Below the pieces are notes generated by a model. It saw nothing but the letters and a program-made list of their open reading frames with translations, did not search any database and was not told the DNA's origin. A DNA stretch of 64,000 bases from Fulvivirga ligni. Lineage in GTDB: Bacteria > Bacteroidota > Bacteroidia > Cytophagales > Cyclobacteriaceae. Shown in pieces: positions 28,987 to 40,400 of the stretch. The DNA lies in assembly GCF_021389935.1 (NCBI RefSeq), contig NZ_CP089979.1, positions 1,903,001 to 1,967,000 of the forward strand, in the 5' to 3' direction. Every line of letters starts with the position of its first letter. The stretch's first letter is position 1. A program made the translations under genes and the position numbers.

Positions 28987-30435
28987 ATGGCTAAGCTGAA
29001 GAACATAATAAAACAACTTTCGAATAGAGACTATCGAGCAATACATGATTCACTGATTGAGAGTAATGCCGATAAATCAGCTTATCTAATACAGGCTATG
29101 CGAGAGCGTCAGCTATCTGATACTAAAATCATGATGGAGCTGGAGGTGAATACTAATGCGTATTACACCTTACGTTCCAGGCTTAATCAGAAAATTGAAG
29201 AATATTTGCTGCAGCAGATGGAGAGTCCTAGAACGGACATCCTGAAGAAGGTGGCTAATATTAATGAAATAATCTTTACAAAAAAGAAGGCTATTGCGGT
29301 AGCTACTTTAAAGAAGCTCGAGAAGGAGCTCTTAGACTATGACTTATCAAACGAGTTAACCATAGTTTATAAGTCTTTAAAGAAGCTTCATATAAACTCA
29401 CCTGATTATTTTAATTACTCGCAGTTGTATAACCGCCATGTAGCATATATGCTAGCGGTAGATAAGTCAGAAGATCTGTTGGCTGAATACTTTAAGAAGT
29501 TTGGAAATTATTCATTGTCAGGAGACGAAACGGATAAGTTGGGTCTAACCCTCTTGCTGAAGGAGATGTACAACGTGAGTGCCCTCTATGAGTCTCACAG
29601 GCTGTATGTTTATTACAGCTGTATGGTTATATTCCATAGGTTGTTTGTCGATCAGGAAGATTCCATGGATGAAGACATGGAGCCGATCGAAGATATACTG
29701 GAAAATGTACAGAAAATTTTCAATCAGTATCAACTAGACTCTATATACTATCACCTTAATCTGGTGTTCGAGTTTTTGAAATTTGAATATTATACACATT
29801 ATAAGGTGTTCAGAAAGGCGGAAAGATTTTACGAGGAAGTAAATGATGCTGCCAGTAATCTCCTTACGAATTATACATTATACACTTACCCTGCACAGTT
29901 TCTGGTGACGAAAATGGAACGTCATATAAGAATTGGAAATGTGAGAAAGGTGTATGAAGAGAATGATGGAATTTTTCATGACTTTGAGGTCGATAAGCAG
30001 GACATTCCTACTTACGTGACCTATACTATGTACAGAGCCATATCATGCTATTATGTTGAGAAATACGATGAAGCCAGTAAGTGGATTAATAATTTGTTGA
30101 ATGAGGTGAGCTTGAAAAAATATCCCTTCATGCAGCTGGAGATTAAAATCGTATTGGCACTGCAGTATTGTTTAATGAATGACTATGATCTGTTTAATCA
30201 ACTTATTAATAGTATTCAGAGGCAGATACGTTTATTAGGCAAGGAGAATTGCGAACACATTCTATTCTTGTCCAAGATCATGAAGGTATCAATCAGTGAT
30301 ATAAAGAGAAATAAAGTAGATAAAATCAGAGCACTAATTGAAAAAGCTGAAAGTGTAAAAACTGAGCATTTTTCTCCTACTGCTCTTATTAGATTAGACG
30401 AAGATTTTATCAGTAGATTAAGTACTCAGCTCTAG
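28987..30435 (+). CDS. Unrecognised helical protein, TPR-like
   Basis: 482 residues, no signal peptide or membrane helix, so cytoplasmic. I do not recognise the family. The whole sequence looks alpha-helical with many Tyr, Leu, Glu and Lys residues, and segments such as YKSLKKLHINSPDYFNYSQL and AISCYYVEKYDEASKWINNL have the spacing of degenerate TPR or solenoid helices. The first ~75 residues (LSDTKIMMELEVNTNAYYTL) could form a winged-helix-like module, which is only a guess. It sits alone behind 730 bp of non-coding DNA, with a palindrome 45 bp upstream, and converges on a single-domain response regulator across a shared terminator. A role in a signalling or regulatory pathway is inference from this context. 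Confidence 0.8.
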   Translation: MAKLKNIIKQLSNRDYRAIHDSLIESNADKSAYLIQAMRERQLSDTKIMMELEVNTNAYYTLRSRLNQKIEEYLLQQMESPRTDILKKVANINEIIFTKKKAIAVATLKKLEKELLDYDLSNELTIVYKSLKKLHINSPDYFNYSQLYNRHVAYMLAVDKSEDLLAEYFKKFGNYSLSGDETDKLGLTLLLKEMYNVSALYESHRLYVYYSCMVIFHRLFVDQEDSMDEDMEPIEDILENVQKIFNQYQLDSIYYHLNLVFEFLKFEYYTHYKVFRKAERFYEEVNDAASNLLTNYTLYTYPAQFLVTKMERHIRIGNVRKVYEENDGIFHDFEVDKQDIPTYVTYTMYRAISCYYVEKYDEASKWINNLLNEVSLKKYPFMQLEIKIVLALQYCLMNDYDLFNQLINSIQRQIRLLGKENCEHILFLSKIMKVSISDIKRNKVDKIRALIEKAESVKTEHFSPTALIRLDEDFISRLSTQL

Positions 30436-30454
30436 GCTGATTACTGATAAGGAT

Positions 30455-30495
30455 AAAAAGAAAGGGCTGCTTTGAAAAAGCAGCCCTTTCTTTTT
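30455..30495. terminator. Bidirectional terminator between the unknown gene and the response regulator
   Basis: 19-bp inverted repeat (30455-30473 with 30477-30495), core AAAGGGCTGC, 3-nt loop, A-run and T-run at the ends. Suits both converging genes. Confidence 0.88.
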
Positions 30496-30514
30496 ATATC
30501 CAGTTATGACGATA

Positions 30515-30931
30515 CTAAACGTTCAACTTCTCCAGATTCTCCTGAGAAAGTGGTTTGTTGATGTATTGTTTTACATAACTATATTTCTTCGATTTATTAA
30601 CATCTTGAGGGTTAATTGAGGAAGTAAGCATTACAATCTTACATTTCTCTCTTGTTTCCTCAGATAGCTTTTCAAATTCGTCTAAGAATTGAAAGCCATC
30701 CATGAGCGGCATATCTATATCAAGAAAAATGACATCAGGTAATACGCTGGCAGATATTTCATCTACTTTCTCAATATTCTTAAGAAACTCAATAGCGCTC
30801 TTAGCTCCAGTGTGAGTATAAATATATCTGGATATATCTGCGGCCTCGATCATTTTCTGATTAATGAGATTATCTATCTCATTGTCGTCGATTAGCATTA
30901 CTGATATATATTTTTTTTGAGTATCAGACAT
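30515..30931 (-). CDS. Single-domain response regulator
   Basis: 138 residues, receiver domain only. Acidic pair Asp15-Asp16 (LIDDNEIDN), phospho-acceptor Asp71 (VIFLDIDMP), Thr103 (VMLTSS) and Lys126 (INKPL). The DDNEIDN start is typical of the Bacteroidota single-domain class. No output domain, so it acts by protein contact. Candidate -7 element TAATTTTG (minus strand, 30987-30980) lies 49 bp upstream; a 20-bp palindromic site is further up at 31051-31070. Partner kinase not identified. Confidence 0.93.
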   Translation of the reverse strand: MSDTQKKYISVMLIDDNEIDNLINQKMIEAADISRYIYTHTGAKSAIEFLKNIEKVDEISASVLPDVIFLDIDMPLMDGFQFLDEFEKLSEETREKCKIVMLTSSINPQDVNKSKKYSYVKQYINKPLSQENLEKLNV

Positions 30932-31050
30932 AAGTTGATTTATTGTATAAGTTAAATATAAATCATACAGAAGTAATTACAAAATTATCAATAAAAGATA
31001 AAAACAGTGCGATGTTCACCTCATTGAGTTACCTGTAATTTGCCTCAAAA

Positions 31051-31070
31051 ACTTACAATTGTAAGTCTTA
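31051..31070. promoter_or_regulatory. Palindromic operator-like site upstream of the response regulator
   Basis: ACTTACAATTGTAAGT (31051-31066) is a perfect 16-bp palindrome, overlapping TAAGTCTTA (31062-31070). It shares the core TTGTAAGWCTTA with the site at 28924-28941. It lies ~120 bp before the response regulator start and just downstream of the ALDH stop. Confidence 0.45.
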
Positions 31071-31082
31071 TAATTTTTTAAA

Positions 31083-32630
31083 CTAAATGTCGAACTTGAT
31101 GCCTTGAGCTAATGGTAAGTCTTTACCATAGTTGATGGTGTTGGTCTGTCTTCTCATGTATATTTTCCATGCATCAGATCCAGATTCTCTACCACCTCCG
31201 GTTTCCTTCTCACCTCCAAAGGCACCTCCAATTTCAGCTCCTGAAGTTCCAATGTTAACATTGGCAATTCCGCAGTCTGAACCATCATGAGATAGGAACT
31301 TCTCTGCTTCTAATAAGTTCGAAGTCATAATGGCAGAAGAGAGCCCTTGAGCCACGCTGTTCTGTAGGGTAATGGCCTCTTCGATAGAGCTATACTTCAT
31401 CAAATATAAGATAGGAGCAAAGGTCTCAGTCTGAACTATTTCCATTTCATTATTGGCCTCAGCAACTACAGGTTTTACATAGCAGCCAGATGCGTAATCA
31501 TCACCTTCAAGCACGCCACCTTCTACTAATATTTTACCTCCTTGAGCCTTGATTTTTTCCAAAGCACTGCTATACATTTCTACAGCCTGAGTATCAATTA
31601 AAGGACCTACGTGATTCGACTCATCTAATGGATTACCTATCTTAAGTTGACCGTAGGCATTCTTTAGTTGCTCTTTTACCTTATCGTAAATGCTGTCATG
31701 AATTATGAGTCTTCTGGTAGATGTACATCTTTGACCGCAAGTACCTACTGCACCAAATAATGCTCCTGTTACTGCTATCTTAAGATTAGCATCTTCACTG
31801 ATAATTATAGCATTATTTCCACCTAATTCTAACAAAGCTTTACCTAACCTTGCACCTACTGCTGCACCTACCTTTTTACCCATTCTGGTAGATCCAGTGG
31901 CAGAAACTAATGGAATTCTACTGTCGTTAGAGATCAACTCTCCGATTTTATAATCACCATTTACTAAGCATGAAACACCTTCTGGTACATCATTAGCTTT
32001 AAATACTTCTGAGATAATATTTTGACAAGCTACGGCACAAAGAGGAGTTTTTTCAGAGGGCTTCCAAATACAAACGTCACCACAAACCCACGCCAACATG
32101 GTATTCCATGACCATACCGCTACAGGGAAGTTAAAGGCTGAAATTATGCCTACAACCCCAATCGGGTGATATTGTTCATACATTCTATGGTGAGCTCTTT
32201 CAGAGTGCATAGTGAGTCCGTGCAGCTGACGACTTAAGCCAACGGCAAAGTCACATATGTCGATCATTTCCTGAACTTCTCCCAGACCTTCCTGGTAGGA
32301 TTTACCCATTTCGTATGAAACGAGCTTACCAAGTTCAGTTTTATATTCGCGGAGTTTATCTCCTATTTGTCTAACTATTTCACCTCTTTTAGGAGCAGGC
32401 AATAGTCTCCAGCTTTTAAAGGCTTCAGTAGCTTTAGTAATTGCTTTTTCGTAGTCTTCTGAAGTAGAAACACCAACTTCAGCAATAAGCTGCCCATCTG
32501 CCGGTGAATATGATTTTAGATAGTCGCTACTGTCTCCAAACCATTCACTTCCAGTGGAGGAGCCTTGGTTTTTGTCTTTTATGCGTAGCGTTTCTAGCGT
32601 TTTTTTAATTCCGAAACTATTAATATCCAT
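31083..32630 (-). CDS. amaB: Aldehyde dehydrogenase, ALDH7A1/AmaB type (L-aminoadipate-semialdehyde dehydrogenase)
   Basis: 515 residues. NAD-binding and catalytic aldehyde dehydrogenase fold with [24 protein letters not shown] (catalytic Glu) and [12 protein letters not shown], catalytic Cys302. The [20 protein letters not shown] segment and long N-terminus match the antiquitin/ALDH7 branch, which oxidises alpha-aminoadipic semialdehyde (piperideine-6-carboxylate) in lysine degradation; a different aldehyde remains possible. Single gene, followed closely by the palindromic site above. The preceding gene in the same orientation is htrA, 73 bp away. Confidence 0.87.
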   Translation of the reverse strand: MDINSFGIKKTLETLRIKDKNQGSSTGSEWFGDSSDYLKSYSPADGQLIAEVGVSTSEDYEKAITKATEAFKSWRLLPAPKRGEIVRQIGDKLREYKTELGKLVSYEMGKSYQEGLGEVQEMIDICDFAVGLSRQLHGLTMHSERAHHRMYEQYHPIGVVGIISAFNFPVAVWSWNTMLAWVCGDVCIWKPSEKTPLCAVACQNIISEVFKANDVPEGVSCLVNGDYKIGELISNDSRIPLVSATGSTRMGKKVGAAVGARLGKALLELGGNNAIIISEDANLKIAVTGALFGAVGTCGQRCTSTRRLIIHDSIYDKVKEQLKNAYGQLKIGNPLDESNHVGPLIDTQAVEMYSSALEKIKAQGGKILVEGGVLEGDDYASGCYVKPVVAEANNEMEIVQTETFAPILYLMKYSSIEEAITLQNSVAQGLSSAIMTSNLLEAEKFLSHDGSDCGIANVNIGTSGAEIGGAFGGEKETGGGRESGSDAWKIYMRRQTNTINYGKDLPLAQGIKFDI

Positions 32631-32703
32631 GAGCGTTTTTTGTTTGCAAATCTATAAAAATGTGTGATTCATTGCAGGGAAACTTGGTCAAATTGGTAAA
32701 GGG

Positions 32704-34140
32704 CTACCAATCAATGCCATATAGACCTTCTGATCCATCGGGTTTAATGCCTTCGATCAAAATCCCCCCACTTTTGTTTTTCAGAGTGCGAGTAAGCTCA
32801 TCAATAGATGTAATTTCAATTTTATCAACTTTCGTGATAATAAATCCAGTTTCAATGCCGGCATCTTTCCACTTGCCATCATTTAGCTCTTTGATCAATA
32901 CGCCTTTTTCTACAGGAGATTCCTTATCATCTGATGACTCGAAATTTTCTAATGTAGCACCTTCTAAAACATTATCTACATCTGACTTGAGAATATCCAC
33001 TGTGCCTTGGGTGTTCTGTAAAGTGGCTTCTGTAGTTTGCTTTTCGCCATCTCGTATGAAAGTTACATTCACTTCATCTCCAGGTCTATTTCTGGCAATC
33101 ATTTCTTGTAGCTCAGATACATTGTGGATAGTCATTTCATCTATGGCAATGATAATGTCTCCAGCCATAATGCCAGCCTTATCAGCGGAGCTGTTTTCAT
33201 ATACATCACTTACAAAAACGCCACTAAAAATGTTTAATCCTTCTGCTGCTGCTATTCGTGAGTTCATATCGCCTATTCTGATGCCTAAAAGGGCTCTTTG
33301 CACCTCTCCAAACTCTAAAAGGTCATCAATGACTTTCTTCACCAGGGAAACGGGAACGGCAAATGAATAACCAGCATAATTACCAGTAGGTGTAGCAATT
33401 GCCGTGTTAATACCCACTAATTTACCTTTAAGATTAACCAGAGCGCCACCGCTATTTCCTGGGTTTACAGCTGCATCTGTTTGTATGAAAGCTTCTATTT
33501 GAAGGTTGTTCTTATCTCTTAAAATGCCAATGTTTCTGGCTTTTGCACTCACAATGCCCGCAGTCACCGTAGATGTGAGGTCAAAGGGATTTCCTATTGC
33601 TAATACCCATTCCCCTGTTTTTATGAAGTCAGAGTTTCCATACTCTACGTAAGATAGGTTTTGCTCCTCAATTTTAAGTAATGCGAGGTCAGTGGTAGGG
33701 TCGACGCCGATGGTTTTAGCCAGATAAGTTCTGTTATCATTGAGTACTACCTCTATGTTGCTGGCATTTTCAATCACATGATTGTTGGTTACTATAAATC
33801 CATCATCAGATACGATAACGCCTGAGCCGGATGATTGAGTAGGACTTCTAAAGTAGCCTTCTAAAGGATTAATGCTATACTTTCCAGAAGAATATAGAGA
33901 CCTAATATGAACCACTCCTGGGATTACTTTTTGAGCAGCATTTACAAAGTTCAAACCTTCTGGGACCACATATGAGGTGTCCATAGATGAGTTTTTGGTC
34001 AAGTTCAGCTGATGCTTGGCTATTGAGTTGTAGCTACTTGATGGTTGGCTACTGAGGTATAGATAAACTACTACGCATGAAATCAGGCCACTTAAAATAG
34101 AGGAAAGTATAATGCCTATAAAAAATGTGCTTTTATTCAT
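32704..34140 (-). CDS. degP: HtrA/Deg-family periplasmic serine protease
   Basis: 478 residues. N-terminal membrane anchor (~6-28), then a trypsin-like domain with catalytic His121 (VTNNHVIENA), Asp151 (TTDLALLKI) and Ser230 (NPGNSGGAL), followed by PDZ1 (~270-360, GDIIIAIDEMTIHNV) and PDZ2 (~400-478). Degrades or refolds misfolded envelope proteins. Being anchored rather than freely secreted, it resembles DegS/DegQ-like members. Ends about 70 bp before the ALDH start and begins 7 bp after the uvrB stop, so a uvrB-htrA operon is likely. Which Deg paralogue it is cannot be told. Confidence 0.9.
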   Translation of the reverse strand: MNKSTFFIGIILSSILSGLISCVVVYLYLSSQPSSSYNSIAKHQLNLTKNSSMDTSYVVPEGLNFVNAAQKVIPGVVHIRSLYSSGKYSINPLEGYFRSPTQSSGSGVIVSDDGFIVTNNHVIENASNIEVVLNDNRTYLAKTIGVDPTTDLALLKIEEQNLSYVEYGNSDFIKTGEWVLAIGNPFDLTSTVTAGIVSAKARNIGILRDKNNLQIEAFIQTDAAVNPGNSGGALVNLKGKLVGINTAIATPTGNYAGYSFAVPVSLVKKVIDDLLEFGEVQRALLGIRIGDMNSRIAAAEGLNIFSGVFVSDVYENSSADKAGIMAGDIIIAIDEMTIHNVSELQEMIARNRPGDEVNVTFIRDGEKQTTEATLQNTQGTVDILKSDVDNVLEGATLENFESSDDKESPVEKGVLIKELNDGKWKDAGIETGFIITKVDKIEITSIDELTRTLKNKSGGILIEGIKPDGSEGLYGIDW

Positions 34141-34147
34141 TGCTGTA

Positions 34148-36175
34148 TTAGTTTTCTTTCTCTTGAGCTAGCTTTTGTAATTCCAGTAGTTCATCCCTAA
34201 GCTTGGCAGCCTCCATGAAATCAAGCTCTTTGGCTGCTTTTTCCATGTTTTTCTGAGTGGTGTTAATAAGCTTTTGAAGTTGATCTTTGCCCATATATTC
34301 TACCACCGGATCCGCGGCTACTGATGGAGCCTCATCACCACTGTAGTACTTCTTGCCAGACTTCTTCTTATCAGCTACGTTAGTTTGCTGTAGAATGGAA
34401 TCTTTTGATCTGAGAATGGTGGTTGGTGTTATTCCATGCTCTTCATTGTACTCCATTTGAATACTACGTCTTCTATTGGTTTCATCAATGGCCGTTTGCA
34501 TTGATGGGGTAGTTTTATCAGCGTACATGATTACCATTCCGTTAGCATTTCTCGCAGCTCTCCCAATAGTCTGGATTAAAGATCTCTGATTTCTCAAGAA
34601 ACCTTCTTTGTCAGCATCCAGAATGGCTACCAGAGATACCTCAGGGAGGTCTAGTCCTTCTCTTAAGAGGTTAACTCCTACCAGCACGTCGAAAATTCCT
34701 AGTCGGAGCTCGCGAAGGATCTCAACGCGATCTAATGTATCCACCTCGCTATGTATGTAACGACACTTTACACCTGCTCGTTCCAAAAACTTGGTCAATT
34801 CCTCTGCCATTCGCTTGGTTAAGGTGGTAACAAGCACACGCTCCTCTTTCTTTATTCTTTCATCCACTTCTTCAAGCAGGTCATCAATTTGATTAAGGCT
34901 AGGCCTTACATCAATTTTCGGATCTAATAGTCCCGTAGGTCTAATAATCTGCTCTACCACCACTCCCTCTGATTTTCTCAGTTCATACTCGGCGGGTGTA
35001 GCGCTAACATATACCACCTGATTGAGCATGGCTTCAAATTCATTGAAGGTAAGGGGTCTGTTGTCTAATGCAGCTGGTAGCCTGAAACCAAAGTCCACCA
35101 GATTTACTTTTCTGGCTCTGTCTCCACCCCACATAGCTCTTACCTGAGGAATGGTAACGTGACTCTCATCAATGAACATTAAATAATCATCAGGGAAATA
35201 ATCCAAGAGACAGAAAGGTCTGGCGCCAGGTATTCTTCTATCGAAGTATCGAGAGTAATTTTCTATTCCAGAACAGTAGCCTAGCTCCCGCATCATTTCC
35301 ATGTCGAACTCAGTACGTTCCTTCAGTCTTTTTGCTTCAAGGTGCCTTTGTTCTACTTCGAAATGATTAATCTGAGCCACTAAATCATCTTGTATTTCAT
35401 GGATTGCCTGATGTAAAGAATCTTTACCAGTTACAAATAAGTTTGCGGGGAAAATGGTAATTATCTTTTCATCAGAAAGAGTTTTACCGCTGAATGGATC
35501 AACTCTTTGAATAGACTCAATTTCATCGCCCCAAAACATGATACGGTAAGCAAAATCTCCATAGGCAACGAATATATCAACCGTATCACCTTTAACTCGG
35601 AAATTACCTCTTTTAAACTCTCCTTCAGATCTGCTGTAAAGTATGTCTACCAGCGCGAACAGGAGCTTGTTCCTAGGGATGGTTTCCCCAACTTTTAGCT
35701 TAACGATATTCCTTCCAAACTCCTCAGGGTTACCAATACCGTAGATGCATGAAACCGAGGCCACTACAATGATGTCTCTTCTACCTGTAAGTAGAGAAGA
35801 GGTGGAACTCAATCTTAATTTTTCAATTTCTTCATTAATGGAAAGGTCCTTTTCAATATAAAGATTGGAAGATGGAATAAATGCTTCTGGTTGATAATAG
35901 TCGTAATAGGATATGAAGTATTCAACAGCATTTTCAGGGAAGAACCTTTTAAATTCACCATACAGCTGGGCAGCCAGAGTTTTGTTATGGCAAAGCACCA
36001 GAGTGGGTCTGTTTGCTTTAGCTATTACATTGGCCATGGTAAATGTTTTACCTGTTCCGGTTGCTCCCAAAAGGGTTTGAAAGCTCTCTCCATTTTCTAT
36101 ACTGGCCGATAATTCTTCTATGGCTCTTGGCTGATCACCTGTAGGTTCGTACTCGCTGGATATATTAAACTGCAT
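34148..36175 (-). CDS. uvrB: Excinuclease ABC subunit B
   Basis: 675 residues, normal length. Nucleotide excision repair helicase that opens DNA at the lesion and hands it to UvrC. Walker A GATGTGKT (37-44), the beta-hairpin region [21 protein letters not shown]-like segment (~95), helicase motifs VSATPAEYE and [12 protein letters not shown], and the C-terminal UVR domain ([15 protein letters not shown]) that binds UvrC. Initiates at ATG 36175; upstream is the terminator of the STAS-like gene. Confidence 0.98.
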   Translation of the reverse strand: MQFNISSEYEPTGDQPRAIEELSASIENGESFQTLLGATGTGKTFTMANVIAKANRPTLVLCHNKTLAAQLYGEFKRFFPENAVEYFISYYDYYQPEAFIPSSNLYIEKDLSINEEIEKLRLSSTSSLLTGRRDIIVVASVSCIYGIGNPEEFGRNIVKLKVGETIPRNKLLFALVDILYSRSEGEFKRGNFRVKGDTVDIFVAYGDFAYRIMFWGDEIESIQRVDPFSGKTLSDEKIITIFPANLFVTGKDSLHQAIHEIQDDLVAQINHFEVEQRHLEAKRLKERTEFDMEMMRELGYCSGIENYSRYFDRRIPGARPFCLLDYFPDDYLMFIDESHVTIPQVRAMWGGDRARKVNLVDFGFRLPAALDNRPLTFNEFEAMLNQVVYVSATPAEYELRKSEGVVVEQIIRPTGLLDPKIDVRPSLNQIDDLLEEVDERIKKEERVLVTTLTKRMAEELTKFLERAGVKCRYIHSEVDTLDRVEILRELRLGIFDVLVGVNLLREGLDLPEVSLVAILDADKEGFLRNQRSLIQTIGRAARNANGMVIMYADKTTPSMQTAIDETNRRRSIQMEYNEEHGITPTTILRSKDSILQQTNVADKKKSGKKYYSGDEAPSVAADPVVEYMGKDQLQKLINTTQKNMEKAAKELDFMEAAKLRDELLELQKLAQEKEN

Positions 36176-36275
36176 AAGCTATTGGTTCTATTCAAATCTA
36201 AAGAACTAATATCTTATAATACGGGATGGGTGGAAAATGTTGTAGATGAAGGCATACTTAATTCCTGTAAAAAAT

Positions 36276-36309
36276 AAATCCGATGAATGGAGGGGCATGC
36301 ATCGGATTT
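36276..36309 (-). terminator. Terminator of the STAS-like gene
   Basis: 10-bp stem AAATCCGATG/CATCGGATTT with a 14-nt loop; on the minus strand it is followed by ATTTTTTACAGG, a T-rich tail. It closes the 36334-36738 transcript before uvrB. Confidence 0.72.
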
Positions 36310-36333
36310 TAGTTCTAATGGAGAGGTAACTTA

Positions 36334-36738
36334 CTAGTTATAAGCTACCTCTTTGCTCTTTAGCCATTGTTCCGCATCATATACTGAATGAAACGTGGTA
36401 ACAACGTCTGAATCTGGCTTGGCCTTTTGCGCAGATAGTTCTGCGAAAATGTTAGGAGAAAACACCCATGCAAAGTGCTTTAATCCTGCACTCTCCATTC
36501 TGGGAAACCAATTTTTAGCAGTCCACTCGGCTGCGTCTTGCCATGGGCCTGATACGCTGGTGTTGTCATTAAGGACTTTAGCGCACCGTTTACTCTTCAG
36601 TAGCTCGAGGATTTTCTCCCCGCTGTTCATGATTTTTTCCTTGTTTTGAAAGCCAAGCCATACACAATAGAGTATTTGTTCATCCTTGTCGTAGCTTACT
36701 TCCAAATTTGATTGTTTTAATAAAATTTCCCTATCCAT
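36334..36738 (-). CDS. STAS/SpoIIAA-like small protein
   Basis: 134 residues from the ATG at 36738 (a TTG three codons earlier is less likely). No signal or membrane helix. Pattern of alternating strands and helices, with VLNDNTSVSGPWQDAAEW in the middle and FHSVYDAEQWLKSKE at the end, resembles the SpoIIAA-like/STAS family seen in Bacteroidota, whose members are thought to act in protein-protein regulation. No Ser phospho-site can be assigned with confidence. It lies between the polyketide locus and uvrB, with its own terminator, so a link to the polyketide synthase is unproven. Confidence 0.68.
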   Translation of the reverse strand: MDREILLKQSNLEVSYDKDEQILYCVWLGFQNKEKIMNSGEKILELLKSKRCAKVLNDNTSVSGPWQDAAEWTAKNWFPRMESAGLKHFAWVFSPNIFAELSAQKAKPDSDVVTTFHSVYDAEQWLKSKEVAYN

Positions 36739-36983
36739 TTCCTTCAAGTTTTAAACATTATTAGAATTACTAAGATTGAAATTTTTCATATGAAAAAAGA
36801 ATCAATTTTTGGTATTAAACCATCTCTATAAAAAAATAATAAAATTTCTTCGATCTGTCGTTATAAACATCTTGTTAATGTCTTTTAACTGGTTGCAACG
36901 CTTTAAATGTTGTAATTGATATAATTTTTATTGATTTATTTCACTGAGCTTTTAAAAACTTAGCCGTTATTCTTTTATTTTGA

Positions 36984-37436
36984 TTATTCCTTACATCGCT
37001 CCCATACAACATAAAAGACAATGTCACCATTTTCTGTAGGAATAGGAGGAGTGTAGATAATGAGCTGATTGTCTTCAATTTTGGCATACCTTTTTTCAAC
37101 ATTTCCTTCCCAATTAGGAAAGAGTCCGCCTTCAACAATGTGGGTCATAGTGCCTTCATCATCTTGATAATATTTGCCGTAATAGGCAAAATAGCTTTTA
37201 AAAGCAGATTCGATCTCTTCAGGCGTACCTTCATACATTCCATCCGTTTTAAATTTGGTTCTCGAATTTTTCATGATGTGAACACTCATATAGCCCGCGT
37301 TATCATAGATTAAAATGCCTTGCGGATTACGACCAAAGTAATCTACTCTATTGCCATCTTCATCCTGATAATACCATGAAACAAGCTTCCATGTACCTAC
37401 TATCTTTTTAGTTAGATTATTTACTGTTGTTTCCAT
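36984..37436 (-). CDS. Lipocalin-like domain protein, coupled to the polyketide synthase
   Basis: 150 residues. A beta-barrel pattern with GTWKLVSWYYQDEDGNRV at the start and EDNQLIIYTPP near the end matches the lipocalin-like family that recurs in secondary-metabolite loci. No signal peptide, so cytoplasmic. Its ATG overlaps the stop of the 2036-residue polyketide synthase by one base (TAATG), making it a dedicated partner. Fungal and bacterial lipocalin-fold enzymes can fold or cyclise a nascent polyketide (for example Diels-Alderases), so a product-shaping or product-binding role is a fair inference, not shown here. Confidence 0.82.
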   Translation of the reverse strand: METTVNNLTKKIVGTWKLVSWYYQDEDGNRVDYFGRNPQGILIYDNAGYMSVHIMKNSRTKFKTDGMYEGTPEEIESAFKSYFAYYGKYYQDDEGTMTHIVEGGLFPNWEGNVEKRYAKIEDNQLIIYTPPIPTENGDIVFYVVWERCKE

Positions 37437-40400
37437 TATTTATTGATTAAAATGGTTTTGTCTATCTCTGAATTGATTAAATGAGTAATGAATTCACGGT
37501 CATTCCTTAAATAGTGATGTCCACCTTTTCGTTGAATTAATTTGAATGTAGTGGTGGTTTCATTCTTCCAATTTTCAATCTGTCCGTGTGATACGGTATT
37601 ATCATCGACACCATGTATTGCGATAATGGGCAGATCAAATGGTGGCTGAAATTCATATTTAAAGCTATCAATCAGGGCAAGGTCATTTCTAAGAAGAGTA
37701 ATCAGTACTTTTCTTAGTTCAGGATCAGGTGTGTTTTCAGGTTTCAAATGAGGGAAGGAATCCATGAGTTGCTGGTTGTCTAACCTTGGGTCCAGGTGCG
37801 CGCGCTCATAAGAGGCCAACTGTGGGGTACTGCTAATAAAGAGCTGCTGAGGCTGACGTAAATTATTTGTTCTGATGAGCCTTAATAGTTCAAAAGCAAT
37901 TAATCCACCCATGCTATGACCAAATAGGAAGTATGGTTTATCCAGATGATTTTTGAGATCTTTTAAAATTTTATTGGTAGCAAATTTTATGTCTTGAAAA
38001 GGCTTTGCCGATAGCTGTTTACCTCTACCGGGTAATTCCAATATTATAAGCTCAATATCGGCATCTAACATAGTTTCCCACATGTCATATAGAGAAGAAC
38101 TGCCACCGGCATCATGAAAACAAATCATCCTGAAACTAGCCTCTGGATTTGGTTTTGGAATGACAAGACTTTGAACAACCTTACCGTTTCTTTTGGGAGT
38201 GGTTAGTAAATCACCTTCTTCGCTATTCACCAGCCTTCCCATTAGAAATGAGGAATATTCCCCAATGGTGGGGTACTCCCAAATATTGGTCACTGATAAT
38301 TTAAGTGATAAATCTTTTTCCAGCTTGTTTCTTAACTGAACTGCCATTATAGAATCTATTCCCAGGTTTTTAAATCGCATCTCGGAGTTGAGCTTTCCTG
38401 GTGTGCTTTTGATGATTTTAGCGGTAAGTAATTTAACATGGTTTTCTAATGCCAATTGCTTCTCCTCTTTGTTCGGTAATAATTCCAACGTTTGAAGTAA
38501 ACTTTGATTCTCATTGGATTTTTCTTCTTTAAGTAAGAGGTTTCCAAAGTAGTTGCTGGCACCTAGTGAAGGGAAAAAGTCTGCTGTTTGATCAGGGCTA
38601 ATTTTGAATATCCCAATATTTACAGGTTGCTGAAAGATTATATGATCTAGTGCATCTACTGCCTCTTTCATGGTAGTAGGAATGAAACCCTCAGCTTTAG
38701 CATATTTAGCCATTTCTTCGGCATTAGCCACCATACCTGCATCTGTCATGACGCCCCAGTTTACTGCCGTGGCTGTAAGGCCCAGAGAATGACGGTACTG
38801 TGCTAGCGAATCTAAGAATGCATTAGCGGCTACATAACTACCTTGTCCGCTGAGGCCAATCATTGAGGAGGCAGATGAGAAAAGGAGAAATGTATCTAAA
38901 TCATATTCTTTGGATAAAAGGTGGAGGTTCCAGCCACCTTTTACTTTCGGTGCTAAAATATTAGAATAGTTGTCCGAAGTTAATTCATTGATTGGTGTAG
39001 CTTGTATAAGACCAGCAGCGTGAATTATTCCTTTTAAATTGATGCTAAATTCTTGATCTTCAAAAACTTGCTTCAGTCCAAAGTAATCAGAAACGTCGCA
39101 TGGTATGATTTCAAATGATGCGCCACCTTTCTGAAACTCCTGTATTTTACTGCTTGTGTATTCATCTGTATTTCCACTTCTGCTGAGTAGAATGAAATTT
39201 CTTGCCCCCTTGGCAAACATCCACTCCACCAGTCTAAATGCAATGCCGTTATAGCCAGTGACCAGGTAGCTGCCTACAGGTGAGAAAGTCTTATTTTGAA
39301 TGCCGAAAATGTCTGGTTTTACCTTGTTTAATCTGGAGACATAAACATCCTTATTTCTTATGGCAATCTCTTTTTCTTTACTTAACCTGCTTGATAGTAA
39401 TTGCGTGAAGATTTCCAATTCCGAATTATTAGGTAGATAACTCAGGTCTATTTGCAAAGTTTCATACTGAGGAAGTTCATTGGCAATAACCCTTGCTAAC
39501 CCATTTAATGGCCCATGTTCAATATTAATCATGGTGTTTTCAATAGGTTTACTTCCATTAGTTACTACGTTAAGTTTTGGATAGCGCTTCAGTTTTAATG
39601 CATTTATAGCTTGCATTACATTAACTAGATAATACGCGGAAGCGGTTTTGAGTTGAAGCTTGTCATGATGTAGCTCCTTGGTAAAGAAGAAAATGACATC
39701 GTCTTGAGAGTTTAGATTAATCTCCCTTAACGTCTGCTGTACTGACGCAAGGTCATCATAATTGGTCTTGTAGATTTTAACGTTTTCTGAATTCGGGCTC
39801 TCTAGTTTATTTATTAAAACTGATACGGTATGACCTTGCTTGCTTAGTTTGCTAACTAGCTGTTGAACAGCGATATAAGAATTGCTAATCAGAAGGTAGT
39901 TTTTCAAACCAGCAGAGGCTGATTTCTTATTAATTTCTGTTTTAAGCCACTGCACCTGATGAAACCATTCATTGTCAGCCTGATGGTAATCTGACACTGA
40001 CATAATTTTTGCTCCAACCTGTTCTACTTTTAAAAGTGGATTACCTTGTTCATCATAAATGACTAAATCTGCCAGCAAGTCAGTGAAGTGCTCATTTTCC
40101 TGTTTGGCTTTAATTTTTATATTCACCTGTAGGTCTGAGTTCTTAGGAATATTGCCGAAGACTTCCAATCTACCTACTCTGGTTAAATAGGTGGTTCGGT
40201 AATTACTATCTTCTCCATTTAACGCAGGGACAAAAAGTGCCTGAAAACAACTGTCTAATACAGCAGGATGAAAGTGATATTTGTTTATGTTCCCTGAGAT
40301 TTTGGAGTCAATCTTTACATTGGCCTTAATGTCATTTTGATCTATAGTTAGTTGTGAGATACCTTGAAAGTACGGTCCATAATTGAGCCCGATACTTTCC

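Noticed and set aside
32660-33370. A 236-codon plus-strand frame over the htrA gene
   Set aside because: Antisense to the conserved HtrA domains; Ser/Pro-rich composition typical of a shadow frame.
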